Positions 28,301 through 38,987 of a DNA stretch of 64,000 bases are shown here, piece by piece. The stretch comes from Mansonella perstans (lineage: Eukaryota; Nematoda; Chromadorea; Rhabditida; Onchocercidae): positions 517,912 to 581,911 of the forward strand of contig JBAMDO010000106.1 in the NCBI GenBank assembly GCA_037074765.1. The letters are read 5' to 3'. A program made the translations under genes and the position numbers. Position 1 is the stretch's first letter; the number at the start of each line of letters is the position of its first letter. Under the pieces are notes generated by a model. The model made no database searches, was not told the origin of the DNA, and saw only the letters and a list, made by a program, of their open reading frames with translations.

Positions 28301-30202
28301 ACCAAGAAGAAAGTGTACGTAATTTATTTTAATTTTCTAATTTATTCTTTTGAAAATGATGATTTCCTTTAATTGCTCTCATTGGAAAAGTTTCAGATGT
28401 TGAAATCATTTAATCAATAATTCTTATCATTTGTTCAGTGTTAATTTTCATATGTTCAGTGATTAACATATTAAAATCATCGAAATTATAAAATACAAAA
28501 AAAAAAAATTTGTGACATTTTTGCAATCCTTTCATTCGTATAAATTTTCAAACAGCTGTCGCACCATTTAGTTGAATATGATCAAAATTATACCCTTTAA
28601 TTGATTGCATAAATTTTTTACTATAATATCAAAATCATTATTTCAGTAATGGAACCTATATATGCAAAGATTATTCCGCAAGGAGATTTATCGATATTGA
28701 ACCAGTTGAAATAAATAATCCTAAGGTTTGTTGTATTGATCGAAGTTTTTTTCTTTTTCAGATTTCATAAATATTGAATTTTGAACAGCATCAATTACCT
28801 GAATTGTTACGAATAATTAGAATTCTCCGTGTTATCATATTCACTGATTATCCATCACGCAGTTCATTTTGTTTTATATCAAACTAAAAACACAAAGAAG
28901 AAGTGTCAATTTATTAATACTTTAATAGTTGAATTTTTCGGAAAGATCAATAATTCTTAAAAATAGAGTATATTTGAATTGGTTACGAAAAGTTCATGAA
29001 ACTTATCAAAGATGACAAATATATTGCTCGTGTATTTTTTATATTGGATTCGGTTAGAGTGTTAAGTATTGCTTATACTTAGTTGAAATTCGATGCTAAA
29101 CATGCTGTTTCAGTTATTGCAATCCATAACAGCACGCATTCCGCTGAAGAAGCCGCATCTTTTTATTTGTACCCTGATGCACAATGCTTTAGGAAAGCAA
29201 GTGGAGCTTCTTTTGAATGCCGATTCCGAAACTGATCGTGAACGATGGCTATCCGCATTAAGACCACCTGCTGTATAAAAATATCTATGCTTCAGTTTCA
29301 TTTATTCATTCCAAAATTTATTTTGAAAAATAAGTGAAAGTTTATCTTTCTTCAATGTCTTAATGGTATTTAAATTGACTTTGCAGTGCACAAATCCGGA
29401 AGAAAAAATCTATGCTGATTGGGATTGTCCACAAGCTGTTGCCGTGCACCGATATTCACCTGATCAGGAAGATGAATTACCGTTGGAAAAAGGCGATTTA
29501 ATCAATATACTACGCAAAATGCCAGATGGTATAGTTTAGTTCAATTTAGTTATCGAGAGTTCCTGGATATGAAATAGATAAAAATATTAATATCATTATT
29601 TCAGGTTGGTTTTATGGTGAAAGAGTTCGTGATTGTTACAGCGGTTGGTTTCCATCTTCATATGTTCAACAGGTAACTCTTGTTTGTTTGTTTTGGATGA
29701 GAGATCGTTGGAATGAAATTCGTCTGAGGAAGAAAATTTTTTTTAGAATTGTTAACATAAAATGACTCTTTCTATTGATTTCACCCATCTAAGTTCACCA
29801 AAAAATGTGCATGTTTTGTCATTTAATGATTTGAAGGAATTCTCTTCTTTCATTTCCGTTTGAACTCTTGTGTTTGAAAAAAAAGTTCATCAGGTACTCA
29901 ACGATCATGTTCGAGCGAAGAATTATCGGCGCCGTTTACGTGTTATTCAGGTGATCTTTATATGTTTCCATATAAATTTGTGTCAACAACTGGAACCGAA
30001 ATTGAAGTATCCGTCAGCGGAACAGAAAATTTGAATATTTTTGGAAAAATTCATTTTTTAGGCAGCTGCTGATTTTCGTTTTCACCAAAGGCATGTAAAA
30101 ACGGAGCCTGAAAAAAATGCTTGCCATATAATGGATCGACTTCGCCGGCTGAGTGGCCCCATAAGCGCGCTAAATGGTTTAAAATCAAATCAAACCTGCT
30201 AA
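13331..30202 (+). CDS. ephx-1: Ephexin-family Rho guanine nucleotide exchange factor (DH-PH-SH3), 26 exons
   Basis: Ephexins activate Rho GTPases by GDP/GTP exchange, typically downstream of Eph receptors in axon guidance and synapse control. Exons: 13331-13458, 14364-14450, 14891-14977, 19886-20680, 20945-21044, 21121-21206, 21798-21930, 22690-22803, 23620-23839, 23974-24102, 24247-24449, 24633-24727, 24825-24948, 25038-25199, 25604-25751, 25833-25920, 26429-26581, 26745-26949, 27951-28048, 28153-28314, 28647-28725, 29114-29272, 29387-29528, 29605-29672, 29894-29950, 30062-30202. This totals 3963 nt (1320 aa). Residues 1-800 are mostly disordered, Ser/Lys-rich, with proline clusters (PPPPP, IPPPLPP). 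A family-typical lead-in (SLWCELPE) precedes the DH domain (about 834-1035; LQEAYFEVITSEASY, LMLPMQRVTRYSLL). PH spans about 1052-1183 (ending ERWLSAL) and SH3 about 1200-1255 (AVAVHRYSPDQEDELPLEKGD, GWFPSSYV). A basic tail follows. An in-frame stop precedes the ATG. Every intron is GT-AG except the one before 24247, whose acceptor reads CCG. Confidence 0.9.
14978..19885 (+). other. Large third intron of ephexin (4.9 kb)
   Basis: This intron separates the short N-terminal coding exons from the 795-nt fourth exon and is by far the longest in the gene. Long 5' introns in nematodes often hold enhancers or alternative promoters, but no specific element is visible. A protein-like open stretch at about 19630-19831 ends 55 bp before exon 4; it has no clear donor and is not joined to the model. 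A strong GTGAGT donor sits near 17375 after a short ORF, which could mark an alternative noncoding first exon. Otherwise nothing is supported. Confidence 0.45.
27228..27320 (+). repeat. Degenerate tandem repeat in ephexin intron 18
   Basis: About five imperfect copies of a 14-20 bp unit around GAGCCATATAAAAA occur in a row (variants GAGCCACATAAAAA, AGCCATGTAAAAA, GAGCCATATAAAAA, TGCCATTAAAAAAA, GAGCCTACAAAAG). They sit in the 1-kb intron between the DH-domain exons 26745-26949 and 27951-28048. No function is suggested. Confidence 0.6.
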
Positions 30203-31709
30203 ATGTTGATATTTGCCATTTCTTACGGATTCCGTTCTTTTATTAATATGAGCGAAGTAATAAAGAGAAATTTAGGAATTAATAAAATATGAGATGCCAC
30301 ATTTGGTTAAAGGAATTTGTTTAGTGGAGGAATAAATTCAATAGTCCATTTCTATGAATTTAGTTATCTTCATATAGAAAAATTGTAATCCAGTTAAGAA
30401 ATTATTTGCAAATGACAGGCCACTTTAATTAAAACATTCCATCGGGATAGATAAATCACTTTCTTTATTGAGCGGTGCAAACAGCGCTGCGGAAGCGTTT
30501 TTGTTTCGTCATTAATTGATATTGATTTCAAGTATCCCAAAAAATATTGTAATTAATCATTCCGGTATGATTTGTTTCGTATGAATATTTCTTAAAAGCA
30601 AAAAAAATTGAAATTTCTCACACGAGTTGTTTTCAAATGTTTTTTTGATTATCCTTGAAGTGACCATTAAATTGATTGTTGATGTTATTGAAGATAAGAT
30701 GAAGAGATTCAAAAGTAAAAGTGCTCTTTAAAATTTTGAATGGGTAGTCCTCCTCAAATCCGCTGTAAACAATTTTGACCAAAATATTATTTCAATAAAT
30801 ATATTTCCGTGCTCACTGATTATCATTTTTCACCAATATTTCCATATCATTAAGTTTCCTCATCATTGAAATTTCTGTTTAAAATGAGTAATTTATGAAA
30901 CGTTATATTGTACATTTGCAAAAATTTTTGGACTTACATAACTTTATTATTCTTTGCGATATGATATCATTGCCTTCGTTATGGATATAATGATAATTAA
31001 AATCTGATCTACTTTCTTCGGGCAAGATAAAAGATATCGATGACGAATTGGAAGTATTGCAATTTAGATGACTGTTGCAAATCAAACATCGTTTGATCTA
31101 GCAAATACTTTTCAGTAGTTCTAGAGTTCTGGACTTGAGCGGGACAAATGCCTTAAGGATTTGCTATGCTTTAAGTCAAAAAAAACTGCAAGTTCACATT
31201 ACGGTAACGCAATCCAAATGGTAAATGTGTCCTAGAAGTATGCGTCAATTCGTGAGGATACGATAAACAAAAGGTGCGGGTAACATGTTACAACAGAAAT
31301 AAAAAATGGCGATGCAAATAGCAATGCCAAATTAGGCCCCAGCATTTATTAGCCTAACAAAGGATTAAGATTCCTCGCTATTTTTAGACGATTTCTAATG
31401 CAGTGAATTTTGTAAAGAACAAGGAAATGGTGCAAAGTTTATGAAAAAAGTAAGCGTAAGTGATCCGTTGCTGTTATTATTTTTTACACTTCTAGTTTAT
31501 TAACTTTAAGCAACTTTTTTCAAAGTGATAACTTAGAAGAAAGAGCAGAAACATTCACTCCAACTTGCTTTTCCTTGTTTTGCTATAAAATTTCGCAAAA
31601 TACAAGGCCCTGCGGTATAGATTTATGTGTTTATGTATAACAAAGCTGAAGAACTGTCTTTTTATTTCCAGACGTTGACCTTTATTTTCAAAACAATAAA
31701 TTAAGCAAC
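30203..31709. other. Intergenic region between convergent genes
   Basis: The ephexin gene ends at 30202 on the plus strand and the small membrane-protein gene ends at 31710 on the minus strand, so both 3' ends face this 1.5-kb stretch. AATAAA-type signals occur near 30259 and 30281. A short open plus-strand stretch at 31116-31220 (SSRVLDLSGTNALRICYAL) looks mildly protein-like but has neither start nor splice support. No gene is called. Confidence 0.5.
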
Positions 31710-32655
31710 TTATGAGAAAATTTTATAATCAGAGAGCAAGATAACAATAGCAGCAATTCCTACCATAAAAAAGAATACCCCCGCTATGCCTGATATCACC
31801 ATACATACCTTTTGCGCAACTGTATATTTGGCCTCTAAAAGGATACTTGAAAAAAATTTTTTTTTTTCGGCTAGATTGCCATTTACTACTTTAAAATTTC
31901 GTTATAACAACAGTGGAGTTAAATTCTTAAGTTCTCAACTTTTCTATCCATTTACTTGATCAATCATTTTGATCTTATTCATAACGTATTGTAATGAAAA
32001 TAGCACCAACCTTCTTCTTCATCATCGGGTGTCTGAATCAAAAAAAAGAAAGCATTTTTGAAAACAAAGTTTTGAAAATTGAAATGAAAATATAAGTGAA
32101 GCATGAACTTTAAAAAAAGTGCTGGAGATTCCACATTGCCAATTATTTTTCACTTTTCAACTATCATTTAATTTCACTATCTCACTATTCTCACAATTTC
32201 ACTATTCAACTATCTTCTCAACTTTTCATTCTCTAAAAGAATGATTTTAGAATGAAAATCTAATAGACAAGTTTGCATCAAAAAAAAAAAAAAAAAAAAA
32301 CGAACCGGAGCTTTCTTTTGAGCAGTCCCTTTTGCTGCTCCCTTATCTCAAAAAGAAAAATTATTTTCGAGGAAAAAAAATTTTCATTTAAAATTCTATT
32401 TTTTTAATGCACGTCACGAAAGTATTTTATCTTAAGTTAATCAAAGAGAAGCTCAAAAGTCATTTAATTCCTTTCTTAAAATCAGCAATCTATTTTGATG
32501 ATAAGGAACGAACCTGTAGCTAATTGAGCAGATCTCAATTCTGTACGTTCTTGTGAAGATTGAACTAAAGGAGATTGTGGAAAGACTTGCTGTGGTTGAG
32601 GTGGCGGTGGTGGCAGGGCATTTGCTGGCCCCAAATCTTCGTATTTATCACCCAT
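31710..32655 (-). CDS. Small single-span membrane protein with proline-rich N-terminus (unknown family)
   Basis: Four exons on the minus strand (32655-32514, 32337-32306, 32032-32011, 31834-31710) join in frame to 321 nt, 106 aa plus stop. Residues 1-46 are soluble and Pro/Gln-rich (PPPPPQPQQVFPQSPL). A short Lys/Ala block (AAKGTAQKKAP) and an acidic run (DDEEEE) follow, the latter partly on a 22-nt microexon. Residues about 70-98 form one hydrophobic segment (VCMVISGIAGVFFFMVGIAA), leaving a seven- or eight-residue tail ending YKIFS. There is no signal peptide, so a tail-anchored or type II topology with a cytoplasmic proline-rich head is likely. TTTTAG directly precedes the ATG, suggesting spliced-leader addition or a noncoding 5' exon. 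The second exon's acceptor (GGGAG) is weak and was chosen for frame. I do not recognise a family. Confidence 0.68.
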
Positions 32656-34545
32656 CTAAAACATAAGCTTTATCAAGCCTCGTTATTTGTAAGTTTCAAA
32701 ATTTCAAAGTTTTTCACTGCTTCGAAATCAACCTTCGAAATCAAATTGTCTGACTTATGACAGAAGATGAAATGAATGAATGGTAACTAACCAACCGCTT
32801 CGGCAATGTATATGGGAAGGTTCTGAATTCATTTGTTTGGTAATTTGTACAAATTGTTTAGCTTCATAACAAATTTGAATAATAAAATTAGGCAAATATT
32901 GAGTGAAAAAGAAAATGAGATGAAAAAGACAAATAAGATGAAAGAAAAAATGTTGAGCAGAGGAAAAATTATGAAGAGTAGTAAAGTAGAAAGGAAAAGA
33001 GAAAAGAAGCAAATGTATGAAAGGTTAATTTATTGGCTGTAAAAGTTTTTTAAAAGAACTTTCTTGGGATGATTCAGTAATTTTTTGTTGGACACAAATA
33101 GGCAAGATTCGTAAAATTAAAATTTCCTTATTCCGTTTTATATCCGCTTGTTTTTGAGCTTGTACATTTATACATATTCACTGACAAAATAAATTATTTA
33201 AAAAATTACTAATAAAGAATAAATGGGGTATAATTAATATCGAATGAAAATTGCAATCATTAATTGAAATCGTGAATTGAATTAGCCAGTTCTTTTAATA
33301 ATTGAAACCTTTGTCCAAATGGACTCTTTCCATGTCCATTTCTTTTCAGTTAAGGTCTCATATTCACTTTCATTTTAACAATTTTGAAATAAGATGGTAT
33401 CAGCACAATTTTTTGCCCGATAAGCTAGGTAACAAAAGAAAAAAATAATAATGCAAAATTTTTGATTTTTTTGCAAAAGTTTGGTATTTTTTGAAATTCA
33501 ATAAGTGAAAAGTGTTAATGGTGATATGAATTGCTAATGACGAATAAATGGAATGTTACTAACAACGAATGAAAATTGCAATCATTAATTTTAATGAGAA
33601 CAAAAATGAAAAACTTTATGAAAGATTCATTTTACAAAGCTTTGAAATTCATAAGATTGAAAGAAGCTCTCGATTCACTTGACAATAAAATCCTTCATTT
33701 TGAAAACTTGCAATACTTTATAGGAAAGATTTTTTAATATAGTCATCGCTCCAGCAATTTTATTTTTAACATTTGCGTGCATAAGCTTACTTTTCAACCT
33801 TTTAGTTTATTTTGTAAAATTCATGAACTAATATTAATTGCTAAAATATGCTGTGAAATAATCCTGGCAAATATATAAAGAGACGACTTCTGTGGACAAG
33901 AGAAAAAGTGTACTGCTGATCTTTCTTAACCGTCAACTTCGACAGAATTTTCGATTTTGAATTCAAATTTTATGAATTTAAAATTGTAAATTTAAATAAA
34001 ATTGGAATTTTCGGATGTAATCGATTGATATTTACAGACATATATAAATTTTCAGAATTTTTTACTTGGCCAGTAAATCATGCTGTAATAGCATGTTTTT
34101 TTATTGAATCATTGGAAATTGCAATTCTATAATGCCTGAAGCTAACACTATTAAAGTTAATTTAACGCATCTCATTTGTCTGTAAAAAAACATAGCTCTT
34201 CTATCTCTTAATTACATTACTTCTCAAATTTTCAAGAGTGTAATTCTGTTATATTTTGATTGCAAAATATCTTATGAAAAAAAAACGAATAAGTTATGGA
34301 AATTGTAATCTGTTGATAACTTAATTATTTGACATTGTATCTCTTCAAACCAATTAATTCATTATTCATGAAATTAGAATCAAAAGTGCAATTTAGATTC
34401 TTACTAGTAAATAAAATAAATGATAATGCTTTTTGATATGAACAGTATTATTTAAATTTTTATGCTCTGTTTTTCAATTTATATATACATGGTTCAGCAC
34501 AAATTAGCAAAACTTTAAAGGATAAGTTAAAGAATGTTCAGTTAC

Positions 34546-34620
34546 CTTCTATTCCGTTGTAGAAAATGGAGAAATTCTGTAATTTGGTTCGTCTAGTGCT
34601 AGAGGTAACAAGAATGGCAT
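34546..34620 (-). other. Candidate 5' leader exon with a 23-codon ORF
   Basis: On the minus strand an ATG at 34620 opens a 23-residue ORF (MPFLLPLALDEPNYRISPF and on), which stops at 34549 just before a good donor (AAG|GTAACT, exon end 34546). The next acceptor downstream in this orientation with a gene behind it is the TTTTAG immediately before the ATG at 32655. This could therefore be the untranslated first exon of the small membrane-protein gene, carrying an upstream ORF. It lies 295 bp from the divergent neuropeptide start codon. The link is inferred only from splice signals. Confidence 0.3.
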
Positions 34621-34915
34621 TATTTAATTAATTAATTAGTTAGTGGTGCATCAATTTCTATAATGGGAAAAGAAGAAAAAAAGAACTGTTTAAATTATTA
34701 TTTACTAATGAAGTATTACATTACTCACTGCTATTTTCTCTTCGAAGTAGCATTCTGCAACAATATTTCATATCACATTTTATCACTTCATCTACACCTG
34801 CTTTATAATTAAAGTGTATAAAATCTGATAGGCTTATTTGACCCTTTGAATATGAAACTGCCGCTCAAAATTTGGCTGTAAATTTCAGAACATTTGACTT
34901 CTGCTACTTTGCGAA
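34621..34915. promoter_or_regulatory. Short divergent promoter interval
   Basis: These 295 bp separate the candidate minus-strand leader exon (34620) from the plus-strand neuropeptide start (34916). If both models hold, it must carry promoters in both directions. It is AT-rich, with an ATTAATTAATTAATT-type run at 34622-34637. No TATA box or known factor site can be assigned with confidence. Confidence 0.3.
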
Positions 34916-35550
34916 ATGTCAAAAATGACATTGCAAAAAGTTGGCATTTATTTCATTCCGTTGTTATTCTGGATCGTTCTAAACTGCTCAACAGCTACTG
35001 TAAGTTTCTTATTTTATCTTCAGTGTAAGATGCTGATAGTGAAAATTATTTTACCCTGGTCTCTGAATATAGAAGAATAATATCCAGAAAATTTGGCAAA
35101 ATAATTTTCAAATATTAATTTCAATTCTAAAATTGGTCATTATTTCATACCAAAAAGGCTTTTGATATAATTCAAAACCGAAGTGCTTTAACAGCTTCAA
35201 ATTAACCCTTATTTTGTCAATGCACTTTCTAAGCCTTTCTTAATAATCAATGGTATGAAATAAGGTTGTGTCCTTGCACAAATTCTATTCACCATTTTCT
35301 TCAGTATGATACTTCAGAGAATCATAGCAAACCTTGACAAAGAAAACAGTACATATATCTGCTATGTACTGATATCAACTTATCTTCTGCAATCATACTT
35401 CAGGTTTTAAGCAGACTTGATGATGACGATATGCTTGATTACGATGGCATTCCACGATGGTTCTTTGCCAATCCAGCATTTACGACCGCCAAAAAGCAAA
35501 TGAATGAACGAGCTATTAATTCGTTGCTAAGAAATGCATGGATTGGTTAA
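34916..35550 (+). CDS. Candidate amidated neuropeptide precursor, two exons, 76 aa
   Basis: Exons 34916-34999 and 35404-35550 join at GT-AG sites in phase 0. Residues 1-27 form a typical secretory signal (hydrophobic core IYFIPLLFWIVLN, cleavage near STA). A short acidic spacer follows (RLDDDDMLDYDG), then IPRWFFANPAFTTA, a KK dibasic site, and a last 17 residues beginning QMNERAINSLL and ending AWIG directly before the stop. Cleavage at KK and conversion of the terminal Gly would give a 16-residue amidated peptide with an N-terminal Gln able to cyclise. No Cys is left after signal removal. The pattern N-x-x-x-I-N-S-L-L resembles pigment-dispersing-factor peptides, but the peptide is shorter and the rest does not match, so this is a suggestion only. 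The single intron holds a dead reverse transcriptase fragment. Confidence 0.62.
35143..35375 (+). mobile_element. Decayed non-LTR retrotransposon reverse transcriptase fragment
   Basis: Within the neuropeptide intron, the plus strand reads HTKKAFDIIQNRSAL, matching the F.KAFD(T/I)(V/I).R..L motif of LINE reverse transcriptases. About 70 bp later it reads NGMK-stop-GCVLAQILFTIFFSM, matching the G.KQGCVLAP.LF.IFFS motif, with a stop where Gln is expected. The stretches between are frameshifted. The order and spacing fit one reverse transcriptase domain that has lost its middle. It is a dead fragment with no ends visible. Confidence 0.72.
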
Positions 35551-36218
35551 TTTGTAAACTCTTCCAGGTCATTAATTTGTACTGATCTAAACAAATTTTG
35601 ATTCAATATTTATCTGGTAAGAATGCGTGAAAACTCGATCACTTCGTTTTTATGACAAGTCAGTGGATTACGTGTTTGCAAAAATTTGAATCAGCCGGAA
35701 CATGAAGATCAAAGGAAACTCATTTAACTGCCTGCAGCAAAATTCAGCTTCTTTTTATTAAATACAAAACACGTTTCGAGTTTTCTAAAAATTAAGGGAA
35801 AAACGACAAAGAAGGACATTTTGTTCCAATTTTCTGGAGAATTCTTCTGTTCATCAGAATAGGATAACTATTTAAGTATAAGAATGGCAACCACCACTGA
35901 ATGTAATAAACTTTGAACTCAGGCTAAATGTCTAGCTATATCTCTTGCACGCCAACAACGTATTGCAAAGAATTTCTTGTTTTGCACTTCCGGAATTCCA
36001 TCCTTCCTACAAGAAGTATTCTTCCATGACATTGCTAGATTATTTTAAACTTTTTGTGTTCATTGCGATGAGACTATAAAAGAGCCTTTATGCAACAATC
36101 TTAAACTTAGCGAAACAACTTCCCGAAAGAAATTTAAAATTGCAACCAAAATTTTAGGAAAATGAGTGTTCGACACTAAACAAGTCTTAAATATCTTAAT
36201 AATTGATATGTATTGTCT

Positions 36219-38987
36219 TCAATAAATAGTTTCTTTGTTGATTCCATCAAAAAAAGGAAGGACCACTGTCGACTCATGAACTCGACACTGCAAGGAAGCA
36301 AGTTCTGCTCTCGCGCAAAGGATTTGTGATTGAGCCCTATCTTTCTCACTTTGCTTCATTTTCTGGCCAGTTAAGGTCAGCTGCACGCGTAGTTCAGATA
36401 TTTGTTGCTTGCACTATAGCTTGGAAGACCAAAATTAGTACCATTAAAGAGTATGATGCATATTCGAAAGTAATGTTTAGTTTATCTAATCTACCTAAAG
36501 CTTAACAATTATTGTATTAAATTTCTATAATTCTATCTTCAAACTAAATTTTATTCTAGTTCCAAAAAATCGAGTGCACTTTTCAAGATTTTTCGAGAAG
36601 TTTAAATTCAAACTTCGAAACCTACCATGCATAATATGTTTTGCAATAACTTTATCTTGTTTTCTGTATTCATCAGTTCATTTTGTTCATCGATGATGCA
36701 GTCGGTATCAACAGATGCGGACGAAATGCTGAGAGAAACACATTCAATTTTTAAGTTTTTTAATTAAAAAAAAAAATTGAGTTTCAAATAATTTTGATGC
36801 ATGAGATCATAGCAAAAAATATTTTGAACTATTTAACAAGAATGAGCGAATTAAATTTGAGCACTTGATCTTGTCTCCACCTCTGATCAGACGTTTCGTA
36901 TCGATATATTCATTGCGCAAACTAAACAATCGTTCTTGCAACTTATTAATAATTTCACGATTTTTTCTAGACCTTAAATGAAGAATGTGAACGTTGGTGA
37001 AAAACACTGGAAGGGATTATTTAGAAAATAGTTTTGACTAACTGAAAAAGCTACTCAAAAGTGCAAAAAACAAATTATTGCCACAATGCATTAATGGAAG
37101 TGTAAATCTGTTCTAAAAAAAGATTTATTTTTCAAATAAATAAATTTTCAAATAAAAGTGAAAAACTTTCACTTATTTTAATCGAACTTAATTAAGCCAG
37201 GGTCATTTCATACAAATGTGACAAAAACGAGGGAAAACGAACCTGATTTTAGCGCAAGCAATTTCCTTTCTCAGACAATCTATAGCACTGTTGATTTTCA
37301 TCATTTCATAGTCCCTAACTTGAAATTGATGCTTCCTTTGGGAATACAGTAAATTCTTGATATATTTAAACATACCACTAGTAAAATCTTTATTAATAAA
37401 TGCAGAGTAAGCGAATTATTTCCGGAAAAGTATAAAAACTTATTTTTAGCATAAATGAGAATTAAAACGCCATAGCAATGAGAAGTATGTAAAGTAGAAA
37501 AGTTATTTTCGAAATATTTTGGATGCCTCGTTTATTTTTGAAATTATCGAGAACGGCTGCATGGGAAGACTTCGAACAATGCTTCACAAGGGAATAAAGA
37601 GAATAAATAAACAGAACTTTTTATAGGACCCGGGAAATGACAGGTTTTTATGAACCGCTCAAAGTTAACATGATCTAGGAGAACTTTTTTCTCGCTACTG
37701 CTAGTATTGTATAGTATGAAAAATCAATGTGATCATGTTTATAAATAAATACCAGAAAGATTGCAAATAGGATCTAATCATTAGCTTAAAGCATAATTAC
37801 CTGATACAAAACACTGCCAAGAATGCATGATTCTTGTCATTTGTCATGAACTTCAGCATAGATAAATTTTCTTTTATGGTGCTAGAATACGAGGTTCCTG
37901 ATCCGGTATTAAGACTATCGATGAAACGCACCAAAAATATCATTTGAAAGCCGATAAAAATAACTCACGAAATAAACGAAGGTATGGTATGGTCGAAAAC
38001 TTCACTATAATTATTAGTTAAAATTTCAGCAATATTTCATTGCAACTTCATTCTAGAAATTGTCAGTTCAAAAATATGATTGGAATGAACTTAGAGACGA
38101 AGTTAATTGCTGTAATTAGAAGAATTAATAGAACAATTATGTAAATGATCAGGTAGACAGTCATTTTCTTCGCAAAATTTGGGGTGGAAATTCAAGGGAA
38201 CCAGGACAATGATTAATCTTTTTGGAAAAGTTAAAGTTGAAACAAAAATTTGTAGATTGCCAAAAAAAAAATGAGAAAATCAGAATATAAGTTCATATGT
38301 TGGAAAAAAGGATTCCTTATAGCAAAGAAAACTTGATTAAAGTACGAACAATGGTAGTTGAAAAAAGAAAATGAAATTTCTTTGCAGAAATATGAAACAA
38401 AAAGGAATGAATCTGGGAGAGATGGAGGAATATTTCTTACTTATAATTTCATATACTTTAAAAATAATAAAAGATGTTTGCAAATACTCAAATAAATGAG
38501 GATAGTTTATTGGATATGTGGTGAAGTAACAGAGTTAAAAATTAATGGTCAAACAATATCAATATAATGACTCATTTTCTATTATAAATATTTTCCGACA
38601 CGAAGTGGTAAAAATTTTTTAAATTGCAGTTAGTTATTTAGAAATAAATTGTTCTAATGAAATATCTCGCCTGATTGGATCAAGTTCCAAGTTTAATAGA
38701 AAAGAATAGATTAGTAAAATTTTTGAAGTCAATTCACAAATTAAAGACGTGCTAAAAAAAATCTTATTACGATCACTGTCCGTGCAGTTTACAGCTATAT
38801 CGATCTTCTGAACATTTTTGGATAAAAAAACCAGTGATTTCAACTTGAATATTTTCAAAAATCAACAAATATCCCAAAAGATCTCTTAAGTTTCCCAAAC
38901 TCATCCTAAAAAAGAAAAAATTACTGTCCACAATGCTCTGGTAAATCACCAATATCTTCATTTATCAACAATCCTTGACAATCTACC
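36219..38987 (-). CDS. Coiled-coil protein gene, 5' incomplete; possibly UVRAG-like
   Basis: Six minus-strand exons join in a single frame with matching phases: 38987-38925, 37914-37801, 37377-37243, 36972-36865, 36728-36626 and 36413-36219 (stop TGA). The conceptual protein has about 240 residues. It begins VDCQGLLINEDIGDLPEH, passes a helical block (SGMFKYIKNLLYSQRKHQF), and then is long and charged with Leu heptads (NREIINKLQERLFSLRNEY, KQQISELRVQLTLTGQKMK), predicting coiled coil. The first exon needs an upstream partner, so the start is missing. The last exon could instead splice at a GT near its end. The order short beta-like block (V...GL....G), SxxxFxxI, then coiled coil recalls UVRAG, the Vps34-complex subunit in autophagy and endosome traffic, but the identity is weak. 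A decaying pseudogene cannot be excluded. Confidence 0.5.

Noticed and set aside
38634..38987. Apparent introns of 19 and 25 nt (GTAATTTTTTC...TTTTTTAG and GTGATCG...TTTTTTTAG) that would join open stretches in one frame
   Set aside because: Far shorter than any other intron here (about 80 nt and up). The 38987-38925 exon joins in frame to 37914 by normal splicing, so chance is the simpler explanation.
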